Shown piece by piece: positions 12,401 to 24,389 of a DNA stretch of 64,000 bases. This DNA comes from Isoperla grammatica. Taxonomy: Eukaryota; Arthropoda; Insecta; Plecoptera; Perlodidae. The DNA lies in NCBI GenBank assembly GCA_945910005.1, contig OX246743.1:6603084-6667083 (forward strand), given 5' to 3'. Both the position numbers and the translations under genes were made by a program. The notes beneath the pieces are model-generated. The model was not told the origin of the DNA, did no database searches, and was given only the letters and a program-made list of their open reading frames with translations. Numbering within the stretch: position 1 is the first letter of the stretch; each line of letters starts with the position of its first letter.

Positions 12401-12950
12401 TTTCTTTCTTTCATTGCAGTGAGCATCTACGTTACACCCTTGTAAATAAAGTTGTGAACACTTTACTTATTTAGGACAGCCTGGTTTTATAAAGTATTCA
12501 ATCCAAGAACTCATATTAAAAATGAAACAAAACCACATTTTAAGAAATGGTACAAATATATGATTTTCCAGAGTCAAAAAGTAAAATCACAATCTAGATT
12601 TGTTGAAATGCAGTGAAAGCTGTCGAGCTGTCACACTATCGACGACAGTAAGTTATTGAGGCTTATGAAGGATTTCAGCGAGTTATGTGTGTTGTTGTTA
12701 AGCGATACATCAGCCAAGTAAGCTCGTAATATTATATAACTCTAGCCAGTTGCAAATGTGAATTACGTTCATTTTATGTGAGTTCGAAGTATGAGGATCT
12801 GAAAGAGAAAACATTATTGATAATTGTTTACTGGCTAGTCTAGAAGTTTGGTGGACATTTTATTTCATACAATATCCAGATATCTATTTCCGAATACATT
12901 GATAACTACATTTTACCCTCCGCAAATCAGTTTTAAAATCGAATGGGATT
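12401..12950. other. Spacer, nothing recognised
   Basis: No gene or clear repeat. It separates the TTAC microsatellite from the 80-bp array. Confidence 0.6.
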
Positions 12951-15430
12951 ATCAATAGGGAGTATTCACGTGACGTCACATCGGCCATATTGGAGGCCGC
13001 CTATAGTACTATTTCAAGTATCATTTAGCTGTCAATAGGGAGTATTCACGTGACGCCACATCGGCCATATTGGAGGCCGCCTATAGTACTATTTCAAGTA
13101 TCATTTAGCTGTCAATAGGGAGTATTCACGTGTCGTCACATCGGCCATATTGGAGGCCACCTATAGTACTATTTCAAGTATCATTTAGCTGTCAATAGGG
13201 AGTATTCACGTGTCGTCACATCGGCCATATTGGAGGCCGCCTATAGTACTATTTCAAGTATCATTTAGCTGTCAATAGGGAGTATTCACGTGACGTCACA
13301 TCGGCCATATTGGAGGCCGCCTATAGTACTATTTCAAGTATCATTTAGCTGTCAATAGGGAGTATTCACGTGACGCCACATCGGCCATATTGGAGGCCAC
13401 CTATAGTACTATTTCAAGTATCATTTAGCTGTCAATAGGGAGTATTCACGTGACGCCACATCGGCCATATTGGAGGCCGCCTATAGTACTATTTCAAGTA
13501 TCATTTAGCTGTAAATAGGGAGTATTCACGTGACGCCACATCGGCCATATTGGAGGCCGCCTATAGTACTATTTCAAGTTACATTTAGCTGTCAATAGGG
13601 AGTATTCACGTGACGTCACATCGGCCATATTGAAGGCCGCCTATAGTACTATTACAAGTATCATTTAGCTGTCAATAGGGAGTATTCACGTGACGTCACA
13701 TCGGCCATATTGGAGGCCGCCTATAGTACTATTTCAAGTTTCATTTAGCTGTCAATAGGGAGTATTCACGTGACCTCACATCGGCCATATTGGAGGCCGC
13801 CTATAGTACTATTTCAAGTTACATTTAGCTGTCAATAGGGAGTATTCACGTGTCGTCTCATCGGCCATATTGGAGGCCGCCTATAGTACTATTTCAAGTA
13901 TCATTTAGCTGTCAATAGGGAGTATTCACGTGACGTCACATCGGCCATATTGGAGGCCGCCTATAGTACTATTTCAAGTTACATTTAGCTGTCAATAGGG
14001 AGTATTCACGTGACGCCACATCGGCCATATTGGAGGCCGCCTATAGTACTATTTCAAGTATCATTTAGCTGTCAATAGGGAGTATTCACGTGACGCCACA
14101 TCGGCCATATTGGAGGCCGCCTATAGTACTATTTCAAGTATCATTTAGCTGTCAATAGGGAGTATTCACGTGACGTCACATCGGCCATATTGGAGGCCGC
14201 CTATAGTACTATTTCAAGTATCATTTAGCTGTCAATAGGGAGTATTCACGTGACGCCACATCGGCCATATTGGAGGCCGCCTATAGTACTATTTCAAGTT
14301 ACATTTAGCTGTCAATAGGGAGTATTCACGTGACCTCACATCGGCCATATTGGAGGCCGCCTATAGTACTATTTCAAGTTACATTTAGCTGTCAATAGGG
14401 AGTATTCACGTGACGCCACATCGGCCATATTGGAGGCCGCCTATAGTACTATTTCAGGTTTCATTTAGCTGTCAATAGGGAGTATTCACGTGACCTCACA
14501 TCGGCCATATTGGAGGCCGCCTATAGTACTATTTCAAGTTACATTTAGCTGTCAATAGGGAGTATTCACGTGACGCCACATCGGCCATATTGGAGGCCGC
14601 CTATAGTACTATTTCAAGTTACATTTAGCTGTCAATAGGGAGTATTCACGTGACGCCACATCGGCCATATTGGAGGCCGCCTGTAGTACTATTTCAAGTT
14701 ACATTTAGCTGTCAATAGGGAGTATTCACGTGACCTCACATCGGCCATATTGGAGGCCGCCTATAGTACTATTTCAAGTTACATTTAGCTGTCAATAGGG
14801 AGTATTCACGTGACCTCACATCGGCCATATTGGAGGCCGCCTATAGTACTATTTCAAGTTTCATTTAGCTGTCAATAGGGAGTATTCACGTGACGCCACA
14901 TCGGCCATATTGGAGGCCGCCTATAGTACTATTTCAAGTATCATTTAGCTGTCAATAGGGAGTATTCACGTGACGCCACATCGGCCATATTGGAGGCCGC
15001 CTATAGTACTATTTCAAGTTACATTTAGCTGTCAATAGGGAGTATTCACGTGACGTCACATCGGCCATATTGGAGGCCACCTATAGTACTATTTCAAGTA
15101 TCATTTAGCTGTCAATAGGGAGTATTCACGTGACGGCACATCGGCCATATTGGAGGCCGCCTATAGTACTATTTCAAGGTCATTTAGCTGTCAATAGGGA
15201 GTATTCACGTGACGTCACATCGGCCATATTGGAGGCCGCCTATAGTACTATTTCAAGTATCATTTAGCTGTCAATAGGGAGTATTCACGTGACATCGGCC
15301 ATATTGGAGGCCACCTATAGTACTATTTCAAGTTTCATTTAGCTGTCAATAGGGAGTATTCACGTGACGTCACATCGGCCATATTGGAGGCCGCCTATAG
15401 TACTATTTCAAGGTCATTTAGCTGTCAATA
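12951..15430 (+). repeat. 80-bp satellite, about 31 copies
   Basis: Period is 80 bp with few length changes (about 79 near 15180 and 76 near 15290). Each unit contains CACGTGACGTCACATCGG, joining an E-box and a CRE-like site, then GCCATATTGG, similar to YY1 and CArG-type sites, and CTATAGTACTATTTCAAG. Variation is concentrated in the CRE half (GTGACGTCA, GTGACGCCA, GTGACCTCA, GTGTCGTCA) and at the AAGTA/AAGTT junction. The unit is the left terminal repeat of the surrounding transposon. Confidence 0.97.
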
Positions 15431-15708
15431 GAAAACGAATAATATTGTTAACGGGGAAATACCAGAGTTTGAACACATATGTTAGCCCCCGATAAAGTTT
15501 ACGGAAATGATTATTTGTAAACAACAAAAAGGGTGGCCAAAATAAGAGAGTCTATTTTTGTTGCTTTTCAGTGATAATAGCAAACGAAAGTTGGAGAACA
15601 GTTGAACGTCAACCAAACACCAGCTGAAACATAGCAGCAATGGTTACCAATCACATGTCGTTGTGGCCTCCAGTATGGCCACCATGCGCAATATGTGAAT
15701 ACACCCTG
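12954..15708 (+). mobile_element. Non-autonomous DNA transposon with amplified left terminus
   Basis: The left end AGGGAGTATTCAC...GGCCATATTGGAGGCC and the right end (read inward from 15708) CAGGGTGTATTCAC...GGCCATACTGGAGGCC are inverted repeats of each other. The interior 15431-15690 has no transposase frame. It matches the parts of a second copy at 27345-27957 (TTTGAACAC..., CCCCCGATAAAGTTTACG; CAGCTGAAA). The left terminal segment has expanded to about 31 tandem copies. Confidence 0.75.
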
Positions 15709-15798
15709 TACCTACTAGCCCTGTAAGTCCACGGGATAGAAGAAGGGTGACTCTGCTAGTCGTAAGTGATGACAAAAGGAGATCATCACATTATCGGG

Positions 15799-16127
15799 TT
15801 TGTTCGTTTGTCATGCCTCAACAGGAGTATTTTACGCCAGGAGTAATCCGGAAATACGTCATTGTAACGGATATGGGAGTAGAAATCACAGTTACTCCCA
15901 CTTGGACAAAAAACGGAGTTGTCACAGTTGAGATCGTTTCAGTTGTTCCTCTTACTCCTACTCGGGAAGCAGGTGTAAAAACCTTACTCTGATCACAGTT
16001 GTAGTAAGTTACCACTGGACAAAAGAACTTTTCGCAGCTACTCCCATCACACTTACTCCAGGACAGAAAAACGGGGTTTTCGTAATACCGTACTCCTGGA
16101 GTAATGATCACAGGACAAACGAACAAA
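15799..16127. mobile_element. Palindromic MITE
   Basis: The ends TTTGTTCGTTTGTC and GACAAACGAACAAA are perfect inverted repeats. Inner arms also pair imperfectly (CAGGAGTA, CCAGGAGTAAT, GATATGGGAGTAG against their complements), so the whole element folds back. Frames inside both strands (15747-15992 +, 15818-16135 -) follow from the palindrome and are not called. Confidence 0.75.
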
Positions 16128-16161
16128 GCTATCATCTCCTACCCAGTTACATCTTTTAAAG

Positions 16162-16347
16162 TGTAACTATCTCAATCCTCAAATCACCTTCCCCGTTGTC
16201 ACATGGCCCAACGGATGAGTACAATGTGAATGTTCGTGTTCCAGTGACGAAGCTCGGGCCTGCTCGGCAAGTTCCGGCGCCCGACACCGCGTCCACCCCC
16301 ACCGAGGAACAGAAGCCAGAGGAGACTCCGGTTGCGAAACCAGCGCA
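16162..16347 (+). CDS. Internal coding exon, Pro/Glu-rich linker (upstream exon of the RIM-like gene)
   Basis: The frame is open from a stop at 16157-16159 and reads EYNVNVRVPVTKLGPARQ, then a Pro/Thr/Glu-rich segment ending ETPVAKPA plus CA. The next bases are GTAAGT, a perfect donor at 16348. Codon use is GC-rich and unlike the AT-rich surroundings. The exon ends two bases into a codon, and the zinc-finger exon at 36651 begins with the one base needed to make CAG (Gln), on the same strand. The 5' border is uncertain: an acceptor could be at 16161 or at 16213 (after GATGAG). If unspliced, the frame would stop at TAA 16349. The product is likely a disordered linker before a Rab-effector type zinc finger. 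No domain is visible in this exon alone. Confidence 0.55.
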
Positions 16348-16453
16348 GTAAGTTCTGTTCACTGTTCACTCCATCACAATGGCTGCCACAAACCACTTCT
16401 GTAACATGGGGCAGAGACTTTAAGTCTTAAAATTGTAAATAACGTTACTATTT

Positions 16454-16654
16454 TATATCTATTTTGGACTATTCACTGTTCTCTATAAAATAATTAAACA
16501 GCCAAGATAGAAGAGAGATATTTCGATAACAACTTGGGCCTTCTTTACGGGCACAAATCCGTAAAAGAAGACCGAAGTTTGTTTTAGTTATATCGCTATC
16601 TTGATTGTTTAATTATTTTTATGAAGAACGGTGAATAATCTAAAATAGATATAT
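16454..16654. mobile_element. Palindromic MITE
   Basis: Arms of about 65 bp pair: TATATCTATTTTGGACTATT, ATAATTAAACAGCCAAGATA and their near-complements at the right side. The centre is short. There is no coding content. Confidence 0.75.
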
Positions 16655-18637
16655 ATTATCAATTACCTGTTCTATCTACTAGTTTCGTTTTAAGTAAATA
16701 ATTTGTTGTTTGTTTATTGTACTATAGCGGTTGTTGTTTTTGTGATTTGCTTGTCATACAATGTAAATTATTATGTACTTTTAGGTCTGGCTGGATAAAA
16801 CTATGTAATAACAATAAAGTTGGCCGTACACGCGTATTCCAATGCGGTAGCATGAACGGTTTCAGACACCACTTGAAACTGTGAGTCTGTTGCGATAGAA
16901 CTGTGCCAACATCTCTTTAAGACAACCTCAGAGATGCGTTGTCGGAAATAAAATTTCTATTATTATTGGTCAGTTGTATGGATATGTTTTCAAGGTACTG
17001 GCAAAAAATAAAAGAAGTAATGTCCCTATTTACAGGCGTACCGGCCGTTCAGTATTCGCATTCCACCCTAAAGTTAAAAGAAAATAATTAATCGGCTTAT
17101 TCTAGTTTTTTACTAGACTTTAACCAACGTTTCGTTCATCTATTAAAGACATATCGTAACTTTTTGTTTATTATTTTACATCTCCCCAAATTTTGATGTA
17201 CTCTTGAAGTATAATGCGGTTAGTATCAGGCAGAAAATACACATTTAAAGGTGTAAGCATAACAGTACAGCATTCTTGTGTTGTAACTCCGTTTACCAAT
17301 TTTGATTTGAGTACATAGTTTGTGAGATGAACTTGAAATAGTAAACAATTGCAAATGTTCTAAAATAGCTACAAGATCGGATGCGGCGCGGCAGTTTTGC
17401 GTTACTAGTGGCGCTTTGTGGTTCTCTGTGCAACCGTTTCCACTGTAACCTTTGTGTTGGGTTTTTTTGGGTTTTGGGTTTGGGGCTGACGACAGCGAGC
17501 GCAGCTAGTGAGAAAACTTGTCCCTCCTGGCGCTGGATTGGCCTTAAGAATATGAGTGCATTCAAATGAACATTCATGGCATTTTAACTAGTATAGTTAT
17601 TAGTTCGTATAAATGTTATAACCTCACTTTGTACAGAACAGACGATGAATATTTTAAACAGCTATTATTTTTACCTTGACCAAGAACCACTACTATAATT
17701 TTAGTTCCTGTACTGATAGAAATCTATTATTTGTACCGTATATTGTTGATTTTATCAGCAGCTACGAAATTCATTACCCGAGATTGTGTTTATGTTATCG
17801 GCATTTTGTATTAATTAATGATTATTGTAAACCCATTATGTCGAATGCGAAGTTGTAGCTTTAGCGGTTTACGCTAACAGAGAGCGTTTACACCACAAAA
17901 CATGTTACCGCCAGAGCCAACACGCTTTGAAAGCCGTGCAAATATACCGAGGCATAGAAGCAAGGATATTTACTACAACTAAATATGTTTTTGGAAGAAA
18001 AGAGCGTTTTACATACATTTTCTTCCGAGTGGTTTGCAAGTACTATGCAGTATAATACATGCTAGCCAACGCAAAAAACTAGTTGGCTTAAAAAGCATGA
18101 AAAGTATGAGATCTTAATGTTCATTACGAGTATTCTTGCAAAGCAATGTAATAAAACGGAGCGTTTTATATCTAGTTTGTGGTGACTTAACTGCTTTTGA
18201 GAAGTTTCCTGCTCAAACTTTCAAGGAATTGTAGTAAATGCAACAAATTAAACAACATTTACAAGCCTGGTAAAACATGTGTTCTTTACGACCGCGAACA
18301 AGTTGTTCTATAAAAGTTGTAAGCTCGTTTCGTCTTTAAACTCCGCTGTACTTAAGTTATGTGGAGCCTCAGCTTTAACGAACACATTATAAAGAAGTTA
18401 AGCGGGTTTGAAAGATGCTGAAGACTTGGAAGGCGGGGTTGGTTAAAACATGAATCAAAGAAGCATAAAGCAAACTGCTCCTCACAATTAACTTGCCTTT
18501 ACTTTTGGTGTAGACCTACCAAATACATTTAATCAATTTTAAAACTGAATCACATAAACATTAAATATATTATCTATGTTGTTAAAAATTTTAGTTTCTT
18601 GTTATAAATTCGTGAACTGGTACGAAACAGCTGTCCG
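16655..18637. other. Intron-like spacer, nothing firm
   Basis: Lies within the inferred 20-kb intron. A 62-codon + frame at 17381-17569 starts with a hydrophobic, signal-like stretch, but it has no homology I recognise and no conserved context. Otherwise AT-rich. Confidence 0.5.
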
Positions 18638-18951
18638 ATTCATAGTTCCCACGTGACGTCACAGCGGCCATGATTACGACACAATTGAAGTAGACCGATC
18701 CCAGATCATTGGTGGATCGATGTTATTCAGATTTATTTATCATTTAAAAACTCAGCGTTCGTAATAAAAAATCACAAATTACACACATACCAATTGTATT
18801 TTTTAAAACAGGTTAAATTAAAGAAGTATGGATTTCTGTGATCTACCACAGCAAGCTTCAATTGTTTCTACATGGCAACGTCAAAGTTTTATTACAAATG
18901 TGGCCGCCAAGCGCAAAGATGTGACTCACGTGCATTGTGCAACGTATGAAT
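18638..18951 (+). mobile_element. MITE with CACGTGACGTCA terminus, copy 1
   Basis: The left end ATTCATAGTTCCCACGTGAC and the right end GTGACTCACGTGCATTGTGC, then TATGAAT, are imperfect inverted repeats. Interior blocks (CCGATCC, AGATCATTGG; CTACCACAGCAAGCTTCAAT; GTGGCCGCCA) match the inverted copy at 27533-27852 at both sides. No transposase frame. Confidence 0.75.
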
Positions 18952-20762
18952 TATTTGTTCATTACTGGTGGATTGTTATTTTACATGTCCATTACAGTGG
19001 ATCATAATATCCTTTATTATCTGTTGCATATATTCCAATCTTGGAGTGTTTATTGACCTCCCTCAGATAATATTATGTAGTGTCCCTTTGTGTCCGAAAC
19101 GATAAATTAATTATTGAAAAACATCCCGTATTATTTTTTTTTTAATTAAAACTTATAGAGAGATTTTAATAATTGTTTTTATTTATATCCACACTAACAA
19201 GGTCGACACCGGATACAAGTTTTGGAATTTTAACTTCAACCGCCCTTTTGTAAAAAAATATTTAGTTTTCTTATTACGGGAATTCATATTGTTTAATGTA
19301 TTGAAAAAAATCGATCATCTAGCAACGCGGAGCGTTTTCCTAGTACTTATTATTGCCCCTTTTTCTCTTTTGGTAAATGGGAAAACGAATACTTTGTTCC
19401 TGGCACCTCCACCAAAATGGGCATTTTATAGTTTATCAGTACAAAGTTAACTAGGAAAGATTCGACCATTACTAACTCTAGAAAAATTTAGAAATAACAA
19501 TAGAACAAAATATGTTCATCAAATATCAATGTGGGCATAGTTCGCCTTGTTGCTCCCATTACCTCGGATGGTGAGAGAGCGGGACGCAAGTACTTCTGTC
19601 ACATACACCATTGCTGATACAATGATTGCTTCTTGTCCGGTCGAGTGAGTCCTTCCTCGTAATGACCGGTGCCCCCAAAGGGCTCACTTGCATATCATTA
19701 ATCACCTTTTATATCATTAGTCATAATGTTGTCCACTGTTGACCTTCTTTTTGTCTCTTTCTCACTTGTCATTCTCATTCATGCCAGTTCCCCAGTTCTC
19801 TTTGCGACCTAAACGTCCACCGGGCACGTCTTAAAGCCCCAAACCTACGCAACTGCTCTAATGACAGGGTGATATGAGTGATGGTGATATGAGTGATGGT
19901 GATATGTGAATGTGATTGATCTAATTCGGCCGACGTCACATGACCTATGGCTGTCGAGTACGTCGTTTACACTAATGAAGTACAGAATAATGAAGAGAAA
20001 TTAATATTTTCTTGTCTGATTATGATATAATGTTTTGTGCTTATAGTGAGCTTGCTAAATATAATGACTTCCATACTCATATACTACTACGTATACCTGC
20101 CGAAACGAGGAAAGGTAACGGGAACAAAGGTAACAACAAACTCAAACCCTACGAATCTAATGGGATGTCCACTTGTTAATTATATTCTTTATGTGCTACA
20201 CACAGTATGAGGTTCTAGTGTTAATCTAGAATAATTATTATAATGATTAGACTAATTGCCATTTTTTGTATTTTGTAACTAATCACGGAAGCCATACCAT
20301 ATACCGTGCAAAGTTAGGTGGAAGAGCGAGCAACATGCTCGAACCTCGCAGTTGTGTAAAATGTACACTGTTTTACAAATAAAGTCCATTTATTATTATT
20401 ATTTTTATTACTTCATGATGTCATAGGCAGGATGTAGACGTTATTTTAGTATGGAATGAGAGAAACGGAAACCTAACTGCACGTTAACGTTATTAAGTGA
20501 TATAATATATGCAGTCGCTCTGCTTTACAGATCGAGCTAAGGATGAGGTGAAACCTGAGAGCAAACCAAAGACGAATTCGAGTCAGACGAGCTTAAAGTG
20601 CTTTTAAATTACTTTTCCGGGCATATATCCACCGACACCCCCCCCCCCACCCCTTCCTCCCCCCCCCCCTCCCTTCCCCGTCCACTCACACTCCCGTCAA
20701 GCCGTAACGAATTGCAAAACTCGATTAGTCGCAGCTCTCTTCGCGCAGTTTCGACTTAAACC
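18952..20762. other. Intron-like spacer with poly-C and a possible acceptor
   Basis: A pyrimidine-rich acceptor-like TGCTTTACAG ends at 20530 and is followed by a charged 24-codon frame (RAKDEVKPESKPK...) to a stop. It does not fit the phase of the flanking RIM-like exons, so I leave it as a candidate only. A C-rich tract lies at 20637-20690. Confidence 0.4.
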
Positions 20763-21718
20763 GCTCGCGCGAGTAAACCTACGAGATGAAAGACACTCGA
20801 GGGTTCGCGTCGCGTGGTAAGTGGACCTGTGTGTTGGACGCTCGCGCGAGTAAACCTGCGAGATGAAAGACGCTCAGGGGTTCGCGACGCGTGATAACTG
20901 GACCTGTGTGCTGGACGCTCGCGCGAGTAAACCTACGAGATGAAAGACACTCGAGGGTTCGCGTCGCGTGGTAACTGGACCTGTGTGCTGGACGCTCGCG
21001 CGAGTAAACCTACGAGATGAAAGACACTCGAGGGTTCGCGTCGCGTGGTAAGTGGACCTGTGTGTTGGACGCTCGCGCGAGTAAACCTACGAGATGAAAG
21101 ACACTCGAGGGTTCGCGTCGCGTGGTAAGTGGACCTGTGTGTTGGACGCTCGCGCGAGTAAACCTGCGAGATGAAAGACGCTCAGGGGTTCGCGACGCGT
21201 GATAACTGGACCTGTGTGCTGGACGCTCGCGCGAGTAAACCTGCGAGATGAAAGACGCTCGGGGGTTCGCGACGCGTGATAACTGGACCTGTGTGCTGGA
21301 CGCTCGCGCGAGTAAACCTGCGAGATGAAAGACGCTCGGGGGTTCGCGTCGCGTGATAAGTGGACCTGTGTGCTGGACGCTCGCGCGAGTAAACCTGCGA
21401 GATGAAAGACGCTCGGGGGGGTTCGCGTCGCGTGATAAGTGGACCTGTGTGCTGGACGCTCGCGCGAGTAAACCTGCGAGATGAAAGACACTCGGGGGTT
21501 CGCGTCGCGTGATAAGTGGACCTGTGTGCTGGACGCTCGCGCGAGTAAACCTGCGAGATGAAAGACGCTCGGGGGTTCGCGTCGCGTGATAAGTGGACCT
21601 GTGTGCTAGACGCTCGCGCGAGTAAACCTGCGAGATGAAAGACGCTCGGGGGTTCGCGTCGCGTGATAAGTGGACCTGTGTGTTGGACGCTCGCGCGAGT
21701 AAACCTGCGAGATGAAAT
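20763..21718. repeat. 77-bp satellite, about 12.5 copies
   Basis: Each unit contains the perfect palindrome CTCGCGCGAG, then TAAACCTGCGAGATGAAAGA, a GGTTCGCGTCGCGTG block and GGACCTGTGTG. A few units differ by one base in length. Because 77 is not a multiple of 3 and all three minus frames lack stops, a 258-codon frame cycles through three readings of the same unit; it is not a gene. Confidence 0.97.
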
Positions 21719-22036
21719 GCTTTTGTGACGCGTCCAAATATGAATTGGTCAGTTACTGTCTCGCAGTGGACAATATACATATACATATATGTATATATAT
21801 ATATAAATACCGATGTTATATGTTTGCTGAAGACAGAACACTTTATGGAATGAAATTTATTGAATAATATTTAGTTTGGTTGCTTAGATAGGTCATGGCT
21901 TTGAGTTTGACCAAGTAGGTTTCAAATCGAAATCAATACTGACAGCCGTGACACGTTCCCCTCCCCCCCCCCCCCCCCCCTCCCTTAATGAGTTTCAGTG
22001 ACAACTGTTGTTCCCTAATCCCTAAAATGGTACTGG

Positions 22037-22434
22037 CAGTGGTGTATCCACGCGAGCCACTGGGGTTGCTGGAGCCCCCCCTCCCCCCCAGATTTAATAA
22101 TGCTCTACAAAACAATATGTATGTTTACGCATAAATTTATGACAACTGTGTTGCATCAAATTTGTCAATGTAATTTATACAGACGAAAATAATTATACTA
22201 CAATACCAACATACTTCTAATAAAGTCACATTTATAAATCAGTGTAATAAATTCTATGGTTTTCTTAAATATCTGGTTAAATTATCCCTTTCAGCAAACC
22301 ACCAAAACTCCTTCTAAATTATTTAAAACCATCTAAAAAATGTATATTTAGAACAAAATCGCCTGCAGAGCAATAACGGGGGGCATTATCTTCCTCTGAC
22401 AGCCCCCTCAAATATATTCCTTCGTACGCCACTG
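22037..22434. mobile_element. hAT-like MITE
   Basis: The left end CAGTGGTGTATCC and the right end GTACGCCACTG are inverted repeats of the CAGTGGCGTA type also seen at 6605. The interior shows C-rich runs near both ends and AT-rich middle sequence resembling that of the 6605 element. No clean target duplication is visible. Confidence 0.65.
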
Positions 22435-23028
22435 TATGCTCGTAACAAAACAACACATTTTGAAAGCCCGTTCAGCAATGATCGGATACTTTAAATCAAT
22501 CCATGCAATCATGAGCGGAAACAAATCCCGGTTTAATTGGCTGATGCATCCAATGACGTAGATCGGTGTAGCGCGCATTCATTCGCGTCATAACTAACAA
22601 CACTAAACGACCTCTGTTCATGTTGTGAAGTAAAACGCTTTGGCAATAAATGTGTAACAACGGTTGAGTGGCTGCAGCTGTTAGTGTGGTGGTTGTATTG
22701 AACACTGTCGATGAACGTAACACATGAACGTAACACATCGCCAGTCCCAGAATAACATCAGACTTTTATACGGTACAGATACAGGTCGAAATAATGAAAA
22801 TAAATACACATCTTCGGTCTATTGATTTTCTACACACCCGATTTCAACAACTGTTTTTCGATTGGGGACATTAATATGTTAGAATGGGTCTGTTTTCTTC
22901 AATTACACTTGTCATATATGTGCTTTGACATTAAGCATTTATATAAGCTTTGAAAAAGAAAAGACAAAACACAAAAGACTGACAAAAGATTGTATTGTAA
23001 AGAGTCATGACTGGTATCGTGCTTGGTT
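22435..23028. other. Spacer, nothing recognised
   Basis: Two overlapping minus-strand frames (22496-22738, 22533-22736) are unsupported. No clear repeat. Confidence 0.55.
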
Positions 23029-23124
23029 AAATAATTACCATCTACATCTGTGAGTATTCTATTTTATATATTTATTTAGTTCATATATATAATATTTATA
23101 ACAGACATAGCATAAATATATATA

Positions 23125-23431
23125 GAATAATATTACATGAAAAAAATACTTTTTTTAAAAAACAACGCTTATATTAAAATGCACTAAAAAGTAAAAAATA
23201 AATTTTCGCCCAACAAAGTTTTGCCTAACTCGGAAAATAAAAGCGTTGGGCGCTTTCCCTGCATAAACAGCAGAATACTGCAATCTATGTCAATACCGAA
23301 AGCGCCCAACGCTTTTATTTTCCGAGTTAGGCAAAACTTTGTTGGGCGAAAATTTATTTTTTACTTTTTAGTGCATTTTAATATAAGCGTTGTTTTTTTA
23401 AAAAAGTATTTTTTTCATGTAATATTATTTT
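23125..23431. repeat. Long hairpin, arms about 133 bp, 40-bp loop
   Basis: The left arm ends at GCGCTTTC (23257) and the right arm starts at GAAAGCGC (23298). The arms pair almost perfectly outward through TTTTCCGAGTTAGGCAAAAC, TTTGTTGGGCGAAAAT and the AATATAAGCGTTGTTTT block. The 73-codon frame over the right arm is incidental. Confidence 0.95.
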
Positions 23432-23649
23432 ATACTTTTTAGTCTTAAAGAATCTTGCAATCAAATATATGCTCACTGGACGTGTCCGAATTTAGAAGAC
23501 TGCATACTTGTGTACTTGTACTTGTTAACTTCACTCGCAAACTAGCGTGCTCGCATTGCAAACTTGAACTTCGGACAGTTCCGTTCATGCACGATCCAGC
23601 GATCGGCCAATAATGCTTATGAAAAGTGGGGTTATGTGGCTATGGGAGA

Positions 23650-24095
23650 ATTATATGATATTATATTATATTATATTATATTATATTATATTATATTATA
23701 TTATATAATATTATATTATATTATATTATATTATATTATATTATATTATATTATATTATATTATATTATATTATATTATATTATATTATATTATATTATA
23801 TTATATTATATTATATTATATTATATTATATTATATTATATTATATTATATTATATTATATTATATTATATTATATTATATTATATTACATTAAATTACA
23901 TTATATTATATTATATTATATTATATTATATTATATTATATTATATTATATTATATTATATTATATTATATTATATTATATTATATTATATTATATTATA
24001 TTATATTATATTATATTATATTATATTATATTATATTATATTATATTATATTATATTATATTATATTATATTATATTTTATTATATTATATTAAA
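23650..24095 (+). repeat. (TTATA)n microsatellite, about 90 units
   Basis: A nearly pure pentanucleotide tract. The main interruption is ACATTAAATTACATT at about 23887-23901; small ones lie at 23705 and 24075. The Tyr/Ile/Leu frame is an artefact. Confidence 0.98.
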
Positions 24096-24389
24096 ACAAT
24101 CAATTCCTACCGTGATAGAAAACAGCAGTTGCGCTAGCACCAACTACCACCAACTAACACCAACGACCAACTGTGAGGTCGAACCACGCGAAGGGAACGC
24201 ACCTATGCGTACATGGTGAATGACTCACCGCACGGGGTTGTACCATACTTACAAGTGGAGCGTGTTGACATTCTTGCTGCATAGAAACATATCCGATGCT
24301 TTCGTCACGGATATTTGAGTCCCGAACCATGCCTGCATGTGGTTGGCCCATCCTCACTAGCTGTGACTAATTTCCCATATGAAGCTAAT

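Noticed and set aside
17381..17569. 62-codon + frame with a signal-peptide-like start
   Set aside because: No homology, an otherwise low-complexity middle part, and no splice or promoter context; a chance frame is as likely.
20531..20608. Possible exon after TGCTTTACAG (RAKDEVKPESKPK...)
   Set aside because: Good acceptor, but its phase gives a stop when joined to the 16162-16347 exon and there is no donor; kept only as a note.
21010..21786. 258-codon open frame on the minus strand
   Set aside because: It is the 77-bp satellite read through all three frames in turn; open only because the unit lacks stops.
23564..24094. 176-codon Tyr/Ile/Leu-repeat frame
   Set aside because: Translation of a TTATA microsatellite.
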